DNA of 61,960 nucleotides from an uncultured Faecalicatena sp. (GTDB lineage Bacteria > Bacillota > Clostridia > Lachnospirales > Lachnospiraceae): contig CAOKHZ010000027.1 of the NCBI GenBank assembly GCA_948468385.1, positions 1 through 61,960 of the forward strand, given 5' to 3'. Made by a program: the position numbers and the translations under genes. The notes beneath the pieces are model-generated. The model was not told the DNA's origin, did not search any database, and worked only from the letters and a program-made list of their open reading frames with translations. Each line of letters starts with the position of its first letter. The stretch's first letter is position 1. This document shows positions 33,371-42,458 of this stretch, piece by piece.

Positions 33371-36070
33371 GTGTTCAAAAAATGGCTTGAGAATATTTTT
33401 GACCATAAAATCAGTTTGCGAGAGCGTCTGTTTCGCGTGGTCACGACCATTTGCATGATTGCGCTGATATGCACGTTGCCCATGGGCAAGAGCGTCATAA
33501 ATCTGTTTTTGTTGCCGGTGAGTCTCGTCATCATGGCGGCCATCGTGAAAGTCAGCATTCAAAAGGATTGTATTAATACGGGAGCCACCGCCATTGTGAT
33601 TTTGCTCCTTTTGCTTTTTCTGGAAACTTTTTTCACGGCGGGCGGGTTTTATAGCGGGATGCCCGAATGGTTCGTGCTTTGCTTCATCTATATCAGCATC
33701 ACCTTGGAGGGAAAGCGTAAAATCGTGTTTTTCCTATTATGTACGGTAGAGACCTTGATTTGCTATTGGCTTGCGCTTTATTATCCGAATTTGGCCGCGG
33801 TAAACACGCCGGAACATTCTTTTTTGGACTCGGCAGTTTCCGTCATCATGGTGGGATTTCTGACCAGCGTGCTACTTTTGTTTTTAAATAGGATGTACGA
33901 AGAGGAAAATGAGCTTGCCAAGCGACAGAAAAAGGAAATTGAGGAGTTGAACAAGGCGGAGAACCATTTCTTTTCCAGCATGAGTCATGAAATCCGTACG
34001 CCCATCAACACGATTATCGGGTTAAACGAAATCATCCTGCGCGGGGACGTTCCAGAGGACGTTGCCGAGAACGCGAGGAACATCCAGGGTGCCAGCAAAA
34101 TGTTGCTTACGCTGATTAATGACATTTTGGATTTGTCCAAGATTGAGTCCGGGAAAATGGAAATCGTAAAAGTTTCTTATGAGACGGGTGCCTTTTTTTC
34201 GGAAATCGTCAACATGATATGGATCAAGGCGAAGGAGAAGGGGCTGGAATTTAAGCTGCACGTGGATCCTTCGATTCCAAGCATGCTATGTGGCGACGAG
34301 GTGCGTATCAAGCAGATTTTAATTAATTTGTTGAATAATGCCGTGAAATACACGAGCGAGGGTTCCGTCACGCTTTCCGTCCGTTGCGAGCGCATGGCGT
34401 TGAACAGGGTGCGGGTCTGGTATAGCGTGGAGGATACCGGGCAAGGGGTGAAAAAGGAAAACATCCCTTATATTTTTAACGCGTTCAAGAGGGTGGACGA
34501 GGAAAAGAACCGCCATATCGAAGGCACGGGGCTGGGACTTAGCATCGTCCAGCAGATGGTGGAACTGATGGATGGGGAAATCAGCGTTAACAGCGTTTAT
34601 ACCAAGGGGTCGCAGTTCATCGTGATGTTGGAGCAGGACATTGTCGATGAGAAGGAGCTGGGGACGTTCACGCTGGCTTCCCGCATGAAAATTCATGAGA
34701 GGGAGCAGTACAAGCAAAGTTTCGAGGCTCCGGACGCGCACATACTGGTCGTGGACGATAATGACATGAACCTGATGGTGGTGCGTAAGCTGCTCGCAGA
34801 GACAAAGATTCAGATTGACACGGCATCGAGTGGTGCCGAATGCTTGAAGCTGACGCAGGATCAGCGTTACGATGGAATCTTGATGGATCACCTGATGCCG
34901 GAAATGGATGGAATACAATGCTTTCATGCGTTGCGTACGCAGCCGGCGGGATTGTGTCAGGACGTGCCCGTAATCGCGCTGACGGCCAACGCGGGAAGTG
35001 ACAATCAACTTCTTTATCGAAAAGAGGGATTTAGTGGTTATCTGGCAAAGCCGGTCAGCGGCGCGTTGCTCGAGGCGGCCGTGCTGAACATCCTGCCAAG
35101 GGAACTGGTGAAGCTGAGCGAGGAAGCCGGACAGTCCGAGATTGGAAAGGACGTCCTTATCTTCGAACAAGGACAAAGGCTGTCCCTCATGATCACGACG
35201 GACAGCGTGTGCGACCTTCCGGAATCCTTGAAACAAGAGTTTGGCATTTCCGCTTGTCCTTACTATGTATGTACGGATCAGGGGCGTTTTTTGGACGAGG
35301 CGGAATTGAGCGCGGATGAATTGCTGCTCCATATGGCGGATGGGCGAAATGGTTATTCACAGTCTCCCGACGTGGAAGATTATGAAAGATTTTTTGCGGA
35401 GAAGCTGACCGAAGCTCAGAACGTGATACATATCACGATGGCGAAGCATGCCAGCCAGGGGTATTACAATGCATTGGAGGCGGCAAAATCATTTGAAAAC
35501 GTCACGGTGCTGGATTCCGGACATCTTTCCAGCAGCATGGGGTTGGTGGTGCTGTACGCGGCCACCATGGTAGAAAATCATGCCACAAAGGCGGACGTCG
35601 TGAAAAGCGTGAAAAGACTAAGAAATTATATTTCTTCTGCCTTTATCATAGACAGTACGAACATGATGTGCCGGTCGGGCAGGATATCGAAAAGGATACA
35701 TGTCCTTTGTGAATCGCTATTGCTACATCCAATCATCATGCTGCGGAAGAGCAAGATGGTGGTCAGTGGCATAAGGGTGGGCAATTTTGCGCATGTCGCG
35801 AAGAGTTATGTCCGCTCCGTGCTTCGGGACACGAGAAATATTGACCGGCGCGTGTTATTCATCACGTATGCCGGAATGGATGAGAAAAGTCTTCAGTACA
35901 TCCAGAACCTGGTGCGGCAGTATTGCCCGTTTGAACGGGTTTACCTGCAGAAAGCGTCTTCCGCGATTGCCAGTAATTGTGGTCCCAGGTCGTTCGGATT
36001 GTTGTTCATGAAAAAGAACGAGGCCGTCATTTCTTTTTCCCAGGCATCGAGACCGGACGTGCAGGGGTGA
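33371..36070 (+). CDS. Hybrid histidine kinase-receiver fused to a DegV/FakB-type fatty-acid-binding domain
   Basis: About 899 residues. Membrane helices occupy residues 20-170. Then HisKA (SHEIRTPINTIIG near 205), HATPase (NAVKYTSEG, DTGQGV, GTGLGLSIV), and a receiver (ILVVDDNDMN near 458, Asp in ILMDHLMPEMDG near 506, TAN, YLAKP). From about residue 607 to the end is a DegV domain: ITTDSVCDLPESL, IHITMAKHASQGYYNA, VLDSGHLSSSMG, MCRSGRISK, LHPIIMLRKSKM and SNCGPRSFG. In FakB proteins this fold binds a single fatty acid for the kinase FakA. A sensor chain that ends in it suggests control by, or of, fatty-acid supply. The GTG at 33371 follows GAGGAGGAG; a GTG at 33332 has no ribosome site. There is no Hpt, so the Hpt of the kinase before it may serve both. 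Confidence 0.88.
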   Translation: MFKKWLENIFDHKISLRERLFRVVTTICMIALICTLPMGKSVINLFLLPVSLVIMAAIVKVSIQKDCINTGATAIVILLLLLFLETFFTAGGFYSGMPEWFVLCFIYISITLEGKRKIVFFLLCTVETLICYWLALYYPNLAAVNTPEHSFLDSAVSVIMVGFLTSVLLLFLNRMYEEENELAKRQKKEIEELNKAENHFFSSMSHEIRTPINTIIGLNEIILRGDVPEDVAENARNIQGASKMLLTLINDILDLSKIESGKMEIVKVSYETGAFFSEIVNMIWIKAKEKGLEFKLHVDPSIPSMLCGDEVRIKQILINLLNNAVKYTSEGSVTLSVRCERMALNRVRVWYSVEDTGQGVKKENIPYIFNAFKRVDEEKNRHIEGTGLGLSIVQQMVELMDGEISVNSVYTKGSQFIVMLEQDIVDEKELGTFTLASRMKIHEREQYKQSFEAPDAHILVVDDNDMNLMVVRKLLAETKIQIDTASSGAECLKLTQDQRYDGILMDHLMPEMDGIQCFHALRTQPAGLCQDVPVIALTANAGSDNQLLYRKEGFSGYLAKPVSGALLEAAVLNILPRELVKLSEEAGQSEIGKDVLIFEQGQRLSLMITTDSVCDLPESLKQEFGISACPYYVCTDQGRFLDEAELSADELLLHMADGRNGYSQSPDVEDYERFFAEKLTEAQNVIHITMAKHASQGYYNALEAAKSFENVTVLDSGHLSSSMGLVVLYAATMVENHATKADVVKSVKRLRNYISSAFIIDSTNMMCRSGRISKRIHVLCESLLLHPIIMLRKSKMVVSGIRVGNFAHVAKSYVRSVLRDTRNIDRRVLFITYAGMDEKSLQYIQNLVRQYCPFERVYLQKASSAIASNCGPRSFGLLFMKKNEAVISFSQASRPDVQG

Positions 36071-36090
36071 TTCATAAAAAACATGTTTTT

Positions 36091-36117
36091 AGGGCAGCCA
36101 TTTGGCGGCCCTTTTTC
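36091..36117 (+). terminator. Terminator of the signalling operon
   Basis: AGGGCAGCCA pairs with TGGCGGCCCT (one A-G mismatch), loop TT, then TTTTT. AAAAAACATGTTTTT just before it is itself palindromic. Confidence 0.75.
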
Positions 36118-36136
36118 TATATGGAAATGATATGAA

Positions 36137-36148
36137 GAACATATGTTC
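36137..36148. promoter_or_regulatory. LexA (SOS) box of uvrB
   Basis: GAACATATGTTC is a perfect 12-base palindrome matching the Firmicute LexA/DinR box GAAC-N4-GTTC, 9 bases before the -35 of the uvrB promoter. Confidence 0.9.
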
Positions 36149-36157
36149 AAAAAGTGG

Positions 36158-36186
36158 TTGCTTTGGAGTGGGAGATGTGGTAATAT
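36158..36186 (+). promoter_or_regulatory. Promoter of uvrBA
   Basis: TTGCTT (36158-36163), a 17-base spacer and TAATAT (36181-36186). The long leader of about 155 bases contains no obvious gene. Confidence 0.65.
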
Positions 36187-36348
36187 AGTCGGAGAAACGA
36201 GGGGGGTCATTGGTCTGAAAATAGTTATCAGTATAGCGAAAATTATGAATGAGCTTCGCTTGTGCTGATATGTTGGAGGTAAAAAGATAAAATCAAAACT
36301 GTAACTACAGAGCTTTTCTCGGTAGTTCGATTTTAAGGAGACTTCATT

Positions 36349-38334
36349 ATGGATCATTTTGAATTAGTATCGGAATATGCGCCGACCGGCGACCAGCCGC
36401 AGGCAATTGAAGCATTGGTGAAAGGCTTCAAGGAAGGCAACCAGTTTCAGACGCTTCTTGGTGTCACGGGTTCCGGTAAGACGTTTACGATGGCAAACAT
36501 CATTCAACAGTTAAATAAACCGACGCTCGTGCTCGCCCACAACAAGACGTTGGCGGCGCAGTTGTACGGCGAATTCAAAGAGTTTTTCCCTCATAATGCG
36601 GTGGAATATTTTGTGTCCTACTATGATTATTATCAGCCGGAGGCATACGTTCCTTCGTCTGACACTTATATTGCCAAGGATTCGTCCATCAACGACGAGA
36701 TTGACAAGCTGCGTCTGTCGGCCACGATGGCGTTGACCGAGCGGCGTGACGTCATTATCGTGGCCAGCGTGTCTTGCATCTATGGCCTGGGCAGCCCGGT
36801 CGATTATCAGAACATGGTGATTTCTCTACGCCCGGGAGTGGTGAAGGACAGGGACGAGTTGATGCGGGAACTCGTGGGCATCCAGTATGACCGCAATGAC
36901 ATGGACTTTCACCGTGGGACGTTTCGGGTACGCGGCGACGTGTTGGAGGTGGTTCCGGCCAACATGGAGGATACGGCGATACGCGTCGAATTTTTCGGTG
37001 ACGAGATTGACCGTATCACGGAGATCGACCTCCTTACAGGGGAGATTAAAGATGAACTGAAGCACGCGGCACTTTTCCCGGCTTCCCATTACGTGGTGGA
37101 TAGGGAAAATATGAAGCGGGCGATCGGAGAGATTGAGGCAGAGTTGGAGGCGCGCGTAAAGGAATTCAAGCGTGAGGACAAGCTCTTGGAGGCACAACGT
37201 ATTGCCGAGCGGACAAACTTTGACATTGAGATGCTCAAGGAGACCGGCTTTTGTTCCGGCATTGAAAATTATTCCAGACATTTGGCAGGGCTGGCTCCCG
37301 GGCAGGCACCTTATACGTTAATTGACTATTTCCCGGACGACTTTATCCTGATGATTGACGAGTCTCACATGACGATTCCGCAGGTGGGCGGCATGTACAA
37401 CGGCGACCAGTCGCGGAAATCGACGTTGGTGGATTATGGGTTTCGCCTTCCTTCGGCAAAGGACAACCGCCCCTTGAATTTCGGAGAATTTGAGAGTAAA
37501 ATCAATCAGGCATTGTTCGTCTCGGCGACCCCGGGGAAATACGAGGCGGAGCATGAGCTTTTTCGAACCGAGCAGGTGATTCGCCCGACCGGCCTATTAG
37601 ATCCCAAGGTGGAGGTGCGCCCGGTGGAAGGGCAGGTGGACGATTTGATTGGCGAGATTCGCCGGGAAATTGATAAGAAGAACAAGGTCTTGGTGACGAC
37701 GTTGACCAAACGTATGGCGGAGGATTTGACCGATTACATGCGTGAGGTGGGCATTCGTGTGAAATATCTCCACTCTGACATCGACACGCTGGAGCGGACG
37801 GAAATCATTCGGGACATGCGGATGGACGTGTTCGACGTGTTGGTGGGCATCAACTTGTTGCGTGAGGGCCTGGACATTCCGGAGATTACGCTGATTGCCA
37901 TACTGGACGCGGACAAGGAAGGGTTCCTGCGATCGGAGACTTCGCTGATTCAGACGATAGGACGGGCGGCGCGTAACGTGGACGGCCACGTCATCATGTA
38001 CGCCGACACGATGACGGATTCCATGCAAAGGGCCATGGACGAGACCGAGCGGCGGCGGAAGATTCAGATGCAGTATAACGAAGAGCACGGCATCACGCCG
38101 CAGACAATCAAGAAGGCGGTGCGCGACCTGATTAGCATTTCAAAGAAGGTGGACGCGGAAGAGATGCAGTTGGAGAAGGACTTGGAGTCCATGGGCCGCG
38201 AAGAACTGGAAAAAGTGGCAAAGGATTTGACGAAGAAGATGAAGAAGGCTGCGGCAGAGCTGAATTTCGAGGCGGCGGCAGAACTGCGTGACAAGTTGAT
38301 TGAGGTGAAGAAGTATTTGAACGACTTGGAATAA
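36349..38334 (+). CDS. uvrB: Excinuclease ABC subunit B
   Basis: 661 residues. The helicase-like subunit that verifies DNA damage and holds it for UvrC. Walker [10 protein letters not shown] near residue 39; the beta-hairpin region [21 protein letters not shown] near 95; helicase motifs DESH near 338 and TIGRAARN near 540; and a C-terminal UVR motif ([19 protein letters not shown]), which contacts UvrC. AAGGAG before ATG 36349. SOS-regulated, as shown by the upstream LexA box. Confidence 0.98.
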   Translation: MDHFELVSEYAPTGDQPQAIEALVKGFKEGNQFQTLLGVTGSGKTFTMANIIQQLNKPTLVLAHNKTLAAQLYGEFKEFFPHNAVEYFVSYYDYYQPEAYVPSSDTYIAKDSSINDEIDKLRLSATMALTERRDVIIVASVSCIYGLGSPVDYQNMVISLRPGVVKDRDELMRELVGIQYDRNDMDFHRGTFRVRGDVLEVVPANMEDTAIRVEFFGDEIDRITEIDLLTGEIKDELKHAALFPASHYVVDRENMKRAIGEIEAELEARVKEFKREDKLLEAQRIAERTNFDIEMLKETGFCSGIENYSRHLAGLAPGQAPYTLIDYFPDDFILMIDESHMTIPQVGGMYNGDQSRKSTLVDYGFRLPSAKDNRPLNFGEFESKINQALFVSATPGKYEAEHELFRTEQVIRPTGLLDPKVEVRPVEGQVDDLIGEIRREIDKKNKVLVTTLTKRMAEDLTDYMREVGIRVKYLHSDIDTLERTEIIRDMRMDVFDVLVGINLLREGLDIPEITLIAILDADKEGFLRSETSLIQTIGRAARNVDGHVIMYADTMTDSMQRAMDETERRRKIQMQYNEEHGITPQTIKKAVRDLISISKKVDAEEMQLEKDLESMGREELEKVAKDLTKKMKKAAAELNFEAAAELRDKLIEVKKYLNDLE

Positions 38335-38338
38335 GAAG

Positions 38339-38415
38339 GTTACGATTCACGGCTGGACGAAACTGAATGGGTTGGTTCGCAAGCTTCCATGCAAGAAGCG
38401 GTTGTGAATCGTAAT
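38339..38415. repeat. Inverted repeat between uvrB and uvrA
   Basis: GTTACGATTCAC (38339-38350) pairs with GTGAATCGTAAT (38404-38415), one G-T pair, around a loop of 53 bases. The same twelve bases, as GTGAATCGTAAT, occur at 12719-12730. Confidence 0.7.
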
Positions 38416-38445
38416 GAGAAGAAAGAATGAAGGAGATACGAGAAC

Positions 38446-41292
38446 ATGGGTATGAAGATGGACGCGCGGCAGTATATCAGGATTCGCGGCGCGAATGAAA
38501 ATAACTTAAAAAATATTGACGTCGACATTCCCCGCAATGAGCTGGTCGTGCTGACCGGCTTGAGCGGATCGGGCAAGTCCTCTCTGGCGTTTGACACGAT
38601 TTATGCGGAGGGGCAGCGAAGGTACATGGAGTCGCTCTCTTCCTACGCGAGGCAGTTTTTGGGGCAGATGGAAAAGCCCGACGTGGAAAGCATTGAGGGT
38701 CTGTCCCCGGCCATTTCCATTGACCAGAAGTCGACGAACCACAACCCGCGTTCTACCGTGGGGACGGTGACGGAGATTTACGATTATTTCCGGCTTTTGT
38801 ATGCCAGAATCGGCATTCCGCATTGTCCGAAGTGTGGAAAGGAAATCAAGAAACAGTCCGTGGATGAGATGACAGACCAGATTATGGAGTTGCCGGAGGG
38901 AACCCGCATCCAACTTCTGGCACCGGTAGTACGGGGAAAGAAGGGAACCCATGCCAAACTGCTCGAGCGGGCGAAGCGAAGCGGCTATGTACGTGTGCGA
39001 ATTGACGGGAACCTTTATGAACTGTCGGAGGAGATTACCTTGGAGAAAAATATCAGGCACACGATTGAAATCATCGTAGATCGTCTGATTATTCGGGCGG
39101 GAGTGGAACGCCGACTGACGGATTCGATAGAGAGCGTCCTGAATTTGGCGGATGGACTGCTCGTCGTCGATGTCGTAGACGGGGAATCCCTGAATTTTAG
39201 CCAGAGCTTTTCTTGCCCGGATTGTGGCATCAGCGTGGAGGAAATCGAGCCGCGCAGTTTTTCCTTCAACAATCCGTTCGGGGCTTGTCCGTCTTGTTTT
39301 GGATTGGGATTTAAGATGGAATTTTCCGAAGAATTGATGATACCGAATCCATCTTTGTCAATCAACGAGGGAGCCATCGTGGTTCTGGGCTGGCAGTCCT
39401 GCGCGGACAAGGGCAGCTTTACCAACGCGATTTTGATGGCGTTGTGCGAGGAGTATGGGTTTGACCTGGACACCCCATTTGAACGGTATCCCCAAAAAAT
39501 TCATGACGTGCTGATTTACGGTACGCAGGGAAAGTCCGTGAAGGTGCATTATAAGGGGCAGCGGGGGGAGGGTGTTTATGACGTGGCGTTTGAAGGTTTG
39601 CTTAGCAACGTGGACCGGCGTTACCGCGAGACGCATTCGGAGACGAGCAAGGCGGAATACGAGACGTTCATGAACATTACTCCATGTTCTGCTTGCAAGG
39701 GACAGCGTTTGAAAGCAAGCGCGCTGGCCGTGACCGTGGGTGGGAAGAATATTGCCGAGGTCACGGAACTGTCCATTGACAAATTACAAATATTCATGCA
39801 GGAATTGGAATTGACGAAGACGCAACATTTAATTGGTGACCAGATATTGAAAGAAATTAGGGCACGCATTCGTTTCCTGATGGACGTGGGACTGGATTAC
39901 CTGACGTTGGCGCGCGCGACCGGCTCACTGTCCGGCGGCGAGGCTCAGAGGATTCGGTTGGCGACGCAGATTGGCTCCGGGCTGGTCGGGGTGGCCTATA
40001 TTTTGGACGAGCCCAGCATCGGCCTTCACCAGCGGGATAACGACAAATTGCTGGCGACCTTGAAGCGGCTGCGGGATTTAGGAAATTCCTTGATCGTGGT
40101 GGAACACGACGAGGATACCATGCTGGAAGCCGATTACATCGTGGACATCGGTCCTGGAGCCGGCTCCCACGGCGGCCGGGTGGTGGCCGTCGGGACGGCA
40201 CAAGACATCATGGCCTGCAAGGGTTCCGTCACCGGGGATTATTTGAGCGGGCGCAAGAAAATACCGGTTCCGGCCGTTCGGAAGGAGCCGACTGGTTGGT
40301 TGAAGGTGGTGGGCGCGCGGGAGAATAACCTGAAAAATATCGACGTGGAATTTCCTCTGGGCGTGATGACGTGCGTGACCGGCGTGTCAGGATCAGGAAA
40401 AAGCTCCCTCGTCAATGAAATTCTCTATAAAAGATTGGCAAGGGAACTCAATCGCGCCCGGACGATTCCCGGGAAACATAAACGGGTGGAGGGCATGGAT
40501 AAGCTGGACAAGGTGATTGATATCGACCAGTCTCCCATTGGACGTACGCCGCGTTCCAATCCCGCGACGTACACGGGCGTGTTTGACCTGATTCGTGATT
40601 TGTTTGCGGCCACTTCCGAGGCAAAGGCGAAGGGCTATAAGAAGGGACGTTTCAGTTTCAACGTCAAGGGCGGGCGATGCGAGGCGTGCTCGGGGGATGG
40701 CATCATCAAAATCGAGATGCATTTCCTGCCGGACGTTTATGTGCCGTGCGAGGTCTGTGGCGGGAAACGTTACAATAGGGAAACGTTGGACGTGCATTAT
40801 AAAGGAAAAAATATTTTTGACGTATTGGACATGACGGTGGAGGAGGCCGTGACATTTTTTGAAAATGTTCCGAGCATCCAGCGGAAGATGCAGACGCTTT
40901 ATGACGTGGGTCTGTCTTATGTCAAGCTGGGCCAGCCGTCCACCGAGTTATCTGGCGGTGAGGCGCAACGAATCAAGCTGGCGACGGAGTTGAGTAAGCG
41001 GAGCACGGGAAAGACGGTTTATATTTTGGATGAGCCGACGACGGGTCTGCATTTCGCGGACGTGCACAAGCTGACGGAGATTTTGCGTCGCCTCGCCGAC
41101 GAGGGAAACACGGTAATCGTCATCGAACATAATCTGGACGTGATAAAATGTGCGGACTATATTATAGATATCGGACCCGAGGGAGGGGACAAGGGAGGTA
41201 CGGTGGTGGCGAGCGGCACGCCGGAGGAAATTATAAAAAATAAAAAATCTTACACGGGCAAGTATATTGCGGCGGCATTGAAGAAAAACTAA
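38446..41292 (+). CDS. uvrA: Excinuclease ABC subunit A
   Basis: 948 residues. A damage-scanning ATPase with two ABC modules. First Walker [13 protein letters not shown] near residue 37; second [10 protein letters not shown] near 645; signature motifs [18 protein letters not shown] near 495 and [18 protein letters not shown] near 830. Zinc-binding cysteine pairs appear as CPKC, CPDC...CPSC, CSAC and CEAC...CEVC. AAAGGAGATACGAGAAC precedes the ATG at 38446; ATG 38452 is a nearby alternative. Expected to share the SOS promoter of uvrB. Confidence 0.98.
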   Translation: MGMKMDARQYIRIRGANENNLKNIDVDIPRNELVVLTGLSGSGKSSLAFDTIYAEGQRRYMESLSSYARQFLGQMEKPDVESIEGLSPAISIDQKSTNHNPRSTVGTVTEIYDYFRLLYARIGIPHCPKCGKEIKKQSVDEMTDQIMELPEGTRIQLLAPVVRGKKGTHAKLLERAKRSGYVRVRIDGNLYELSEEITLEKNIRHTIEIIVDRLIIRAGVERRLTDSIESVLNLADGLLVVDVVDGESLNFSQSFSCPDCGISVEEIEPRSFSFNNPFGACPSCFGLGFKMEFSEELMIPNPSLSINEGAIVVLGWQSCADKGSFTNAILMALCEEYGFDLDTPFERYPQKIHDVLIYGTQGKSVKVHYKGQRGEGVYDVAFEGLLSNVDRRYRETHSETSKAEYETFMNITPCSACKGQRLKASALAVTVGGKNIAEVTELSIDKLQIFMQELELTKTQHLIGDQILKEIRARIRFLMDVGLDYLTLARATGSLSGGEAQRIRLATQIGSGLVGVAYILDEPSIGLHQRDNDKLLATLKRLRDLGNSLIVVEHDEDTMLEADYIVDIGPGAGSHGGRVVAVGTAQDIMACKGSVTGDYLSGRKKIPVPAVRKEPTGWLKVVGARENNLKNIDVEFPLGVMTCVTGVSGSGKSSLVNEILYKRLARELNRARTIPGKHKRVEGMDKLDKVIDIDQSPIGRTPRSNPATYTGVFDLIRDLFAATSEAKAKGYKKGRFSFNVKGGRCEACSGDGIIKIEMHFLPDVYVPCEVCGGKRYNRETLDVHYKGKNIFDVLDMTVEEAVTFFENVPSIQRKMQTLYDVGLSYVKLGQPSTELSGGEAQRIKLATELSKRSTGKTVYILDEPTTGLHFADVHKLTEILRRLADEGNTVIVIEHNLDVIKCADYIIDIGPEGGDKGGTVVASGTPEEIIKNKKSYTGKYIAAALKKN

Positions 41293-41396
41293 CCGATAGA
41301 GCGAAAAAATGCCGCCGTTTGCGGGGCGGCCTGGCCGGATTTCCGTCGGGTGGTGGCATAAAAGGCAAAAAGAATGTAAAAAAAGTGTAAAAAGGG

Positions 41397-41425
41397 TTTT
41401 CATTTTCCCTGAAATTGATTATACT
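41397..41425 (+). promoter_or_regulatory. Promoter of the mreB-like gene
   Basis: TTTTCA (41397-41402), a 17-base spacer, TATACT (41420-41425), 33 bases before the start codon. A GC hairpin (GCCGCC/GGGCGGC, around 41311-41330) that may end uvrA transcription lies upstream. Confidence 0.6.
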
Positions 41426-41458
41426 TGTTTTGCAGCGTAGAAGGGAGCATTTGTTTTT

Positions 41459-42448
41459 ATGTCTGTGGATATCGGGATTGATCTGGGAACGGCCAGCGTA
41501 CTTGTTTATGTGAATGGAAAGGGCGTCGTGCTTAAGGAGCCGTCCGTGGTGGCGATTGACCGTGACACGAAGTCGATTAGGGCGATTGGCGAAGAGGCCA
41601 GACTGATGCTTGGCAGGACACCGGGCAACATCGTGGCGGTACGTCCCTTGCGCCAAGGCGTGATTTCGGATTACACCGTGACGGAGAAGATGATAAAGTA
41701 TTTCGTGCGCAAGGCGTTGGGAAGAAGGACGCTTAAGAAGCCCCGCATCAGCATTTGCGTGCCAAGCGGCGTGACGGAAGTGGAAAAGAAGGCGGTGGAG
41801 GAAGCGACCTTCGCGGCGGGGGCGCGGGAGGTGCACCTGATTGAGGAACCAGTGGCGGCGGCCATTGGCGCGGGAATCGACATTTCCAAGCCATGTGGCA
41901 ACATGATCGTGGATGTCGGCGGGGGCACTTCCGACATTGCCGTGATTTCGTTGGGCGGTACGGTCGTGCATACGTCGATTAAGATTGCAGGCGATGATTT
42001 TGACGAAGCAATTGTGCGATACATGAAGAAAAAGCATAATCTCTTGATTGGAGAACGCACGGCGGAGGAAATTAAGATTCAGATAGGGACGACCTATCCG
42101 ATTCAGGAGGAGGAGTCGATGGAAGTGCGGGGACGCAACCTCCTGACGGGGTTGCCGAAGACCGTGACCGTGACTTCGACCGAGACGGAGGCCGCGTTGC
42201 AGGAGGCGACGGGGCAGATCGTGGAAGCCGTGATCGCGATTCTTGAGCAAACCCCGCCGGAGTTGTCGGCGGACGTGTTGGATCGGGGAATCGTCCTGAC
42301 GGGAGGCGGGGCGATGCTTCGCGGCTTGGAAGAGATGATTGCGGAACGCACCGGCATCAACACGATGACGGCGGAGGATCCGCTGAAGGCGGTGGCCGTC
42401 GGTACCGGGCAGTTCGTGGAGTTTATGAGTAGTAACAAGGGCGTGTGA
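41459..42448 (+). CDS. mreB: MreB/Mbl-type actin homologue
   Basis: 329 residues. Actin-like filaments that guide lateral wall synthesis. IGIDLGTASVLVYV (phosphate 1) near residue 5, VDVGGGTSDIAVIS (phosphate 2) near 155, HLIEEPVAAAIGAGI near 130, and VLTGGGAMLRGLEEMI (adenosine) near 280. The ATG follows AGAAGGGAG. mreC and mreD do not follow, so this is an orphan copy and may be Mbl or MreBH rather than the main MreB. recD2 starts 11 bases later. Confidence 0.92.
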   Translation: MSVDIGIDLGTASVLVYVNGKGVVLKEPSVVAIDRDTKSIRAIGEEARLMLGRTPGNIVAVRPLRQGVISDYTVTEKMIKYFVRKALGRRTLKKPRISICVPSGVTEVEKKAVEEATFAAGAREVHLIEEPVAAAIGAGIDISKPCGNMIVDVGGGTSDIAVISLGGTVVHTSIKIAGDDFDEAIVRYMKKKHNLLIGERTAEEIKIQIGTTYPIQEEESMEVRGRNLLTGLPKTVTVTSTETEAALQEATGQIVEAVIAILEQTPPELSADVLDRGIVLTGGGAMLRGLEEMIAERTGINTMTAEDPLKAVAVGTGQFVEFMSSNKGV

Positions 42449-42458
42449 CCTTGACTGG

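Noticed and set aside
34319-35332. Antisense frame opposite the DegV-fusion kinase
   Set aside because: The plus-strand gene has clear domains throughout; the mirror frame has none.
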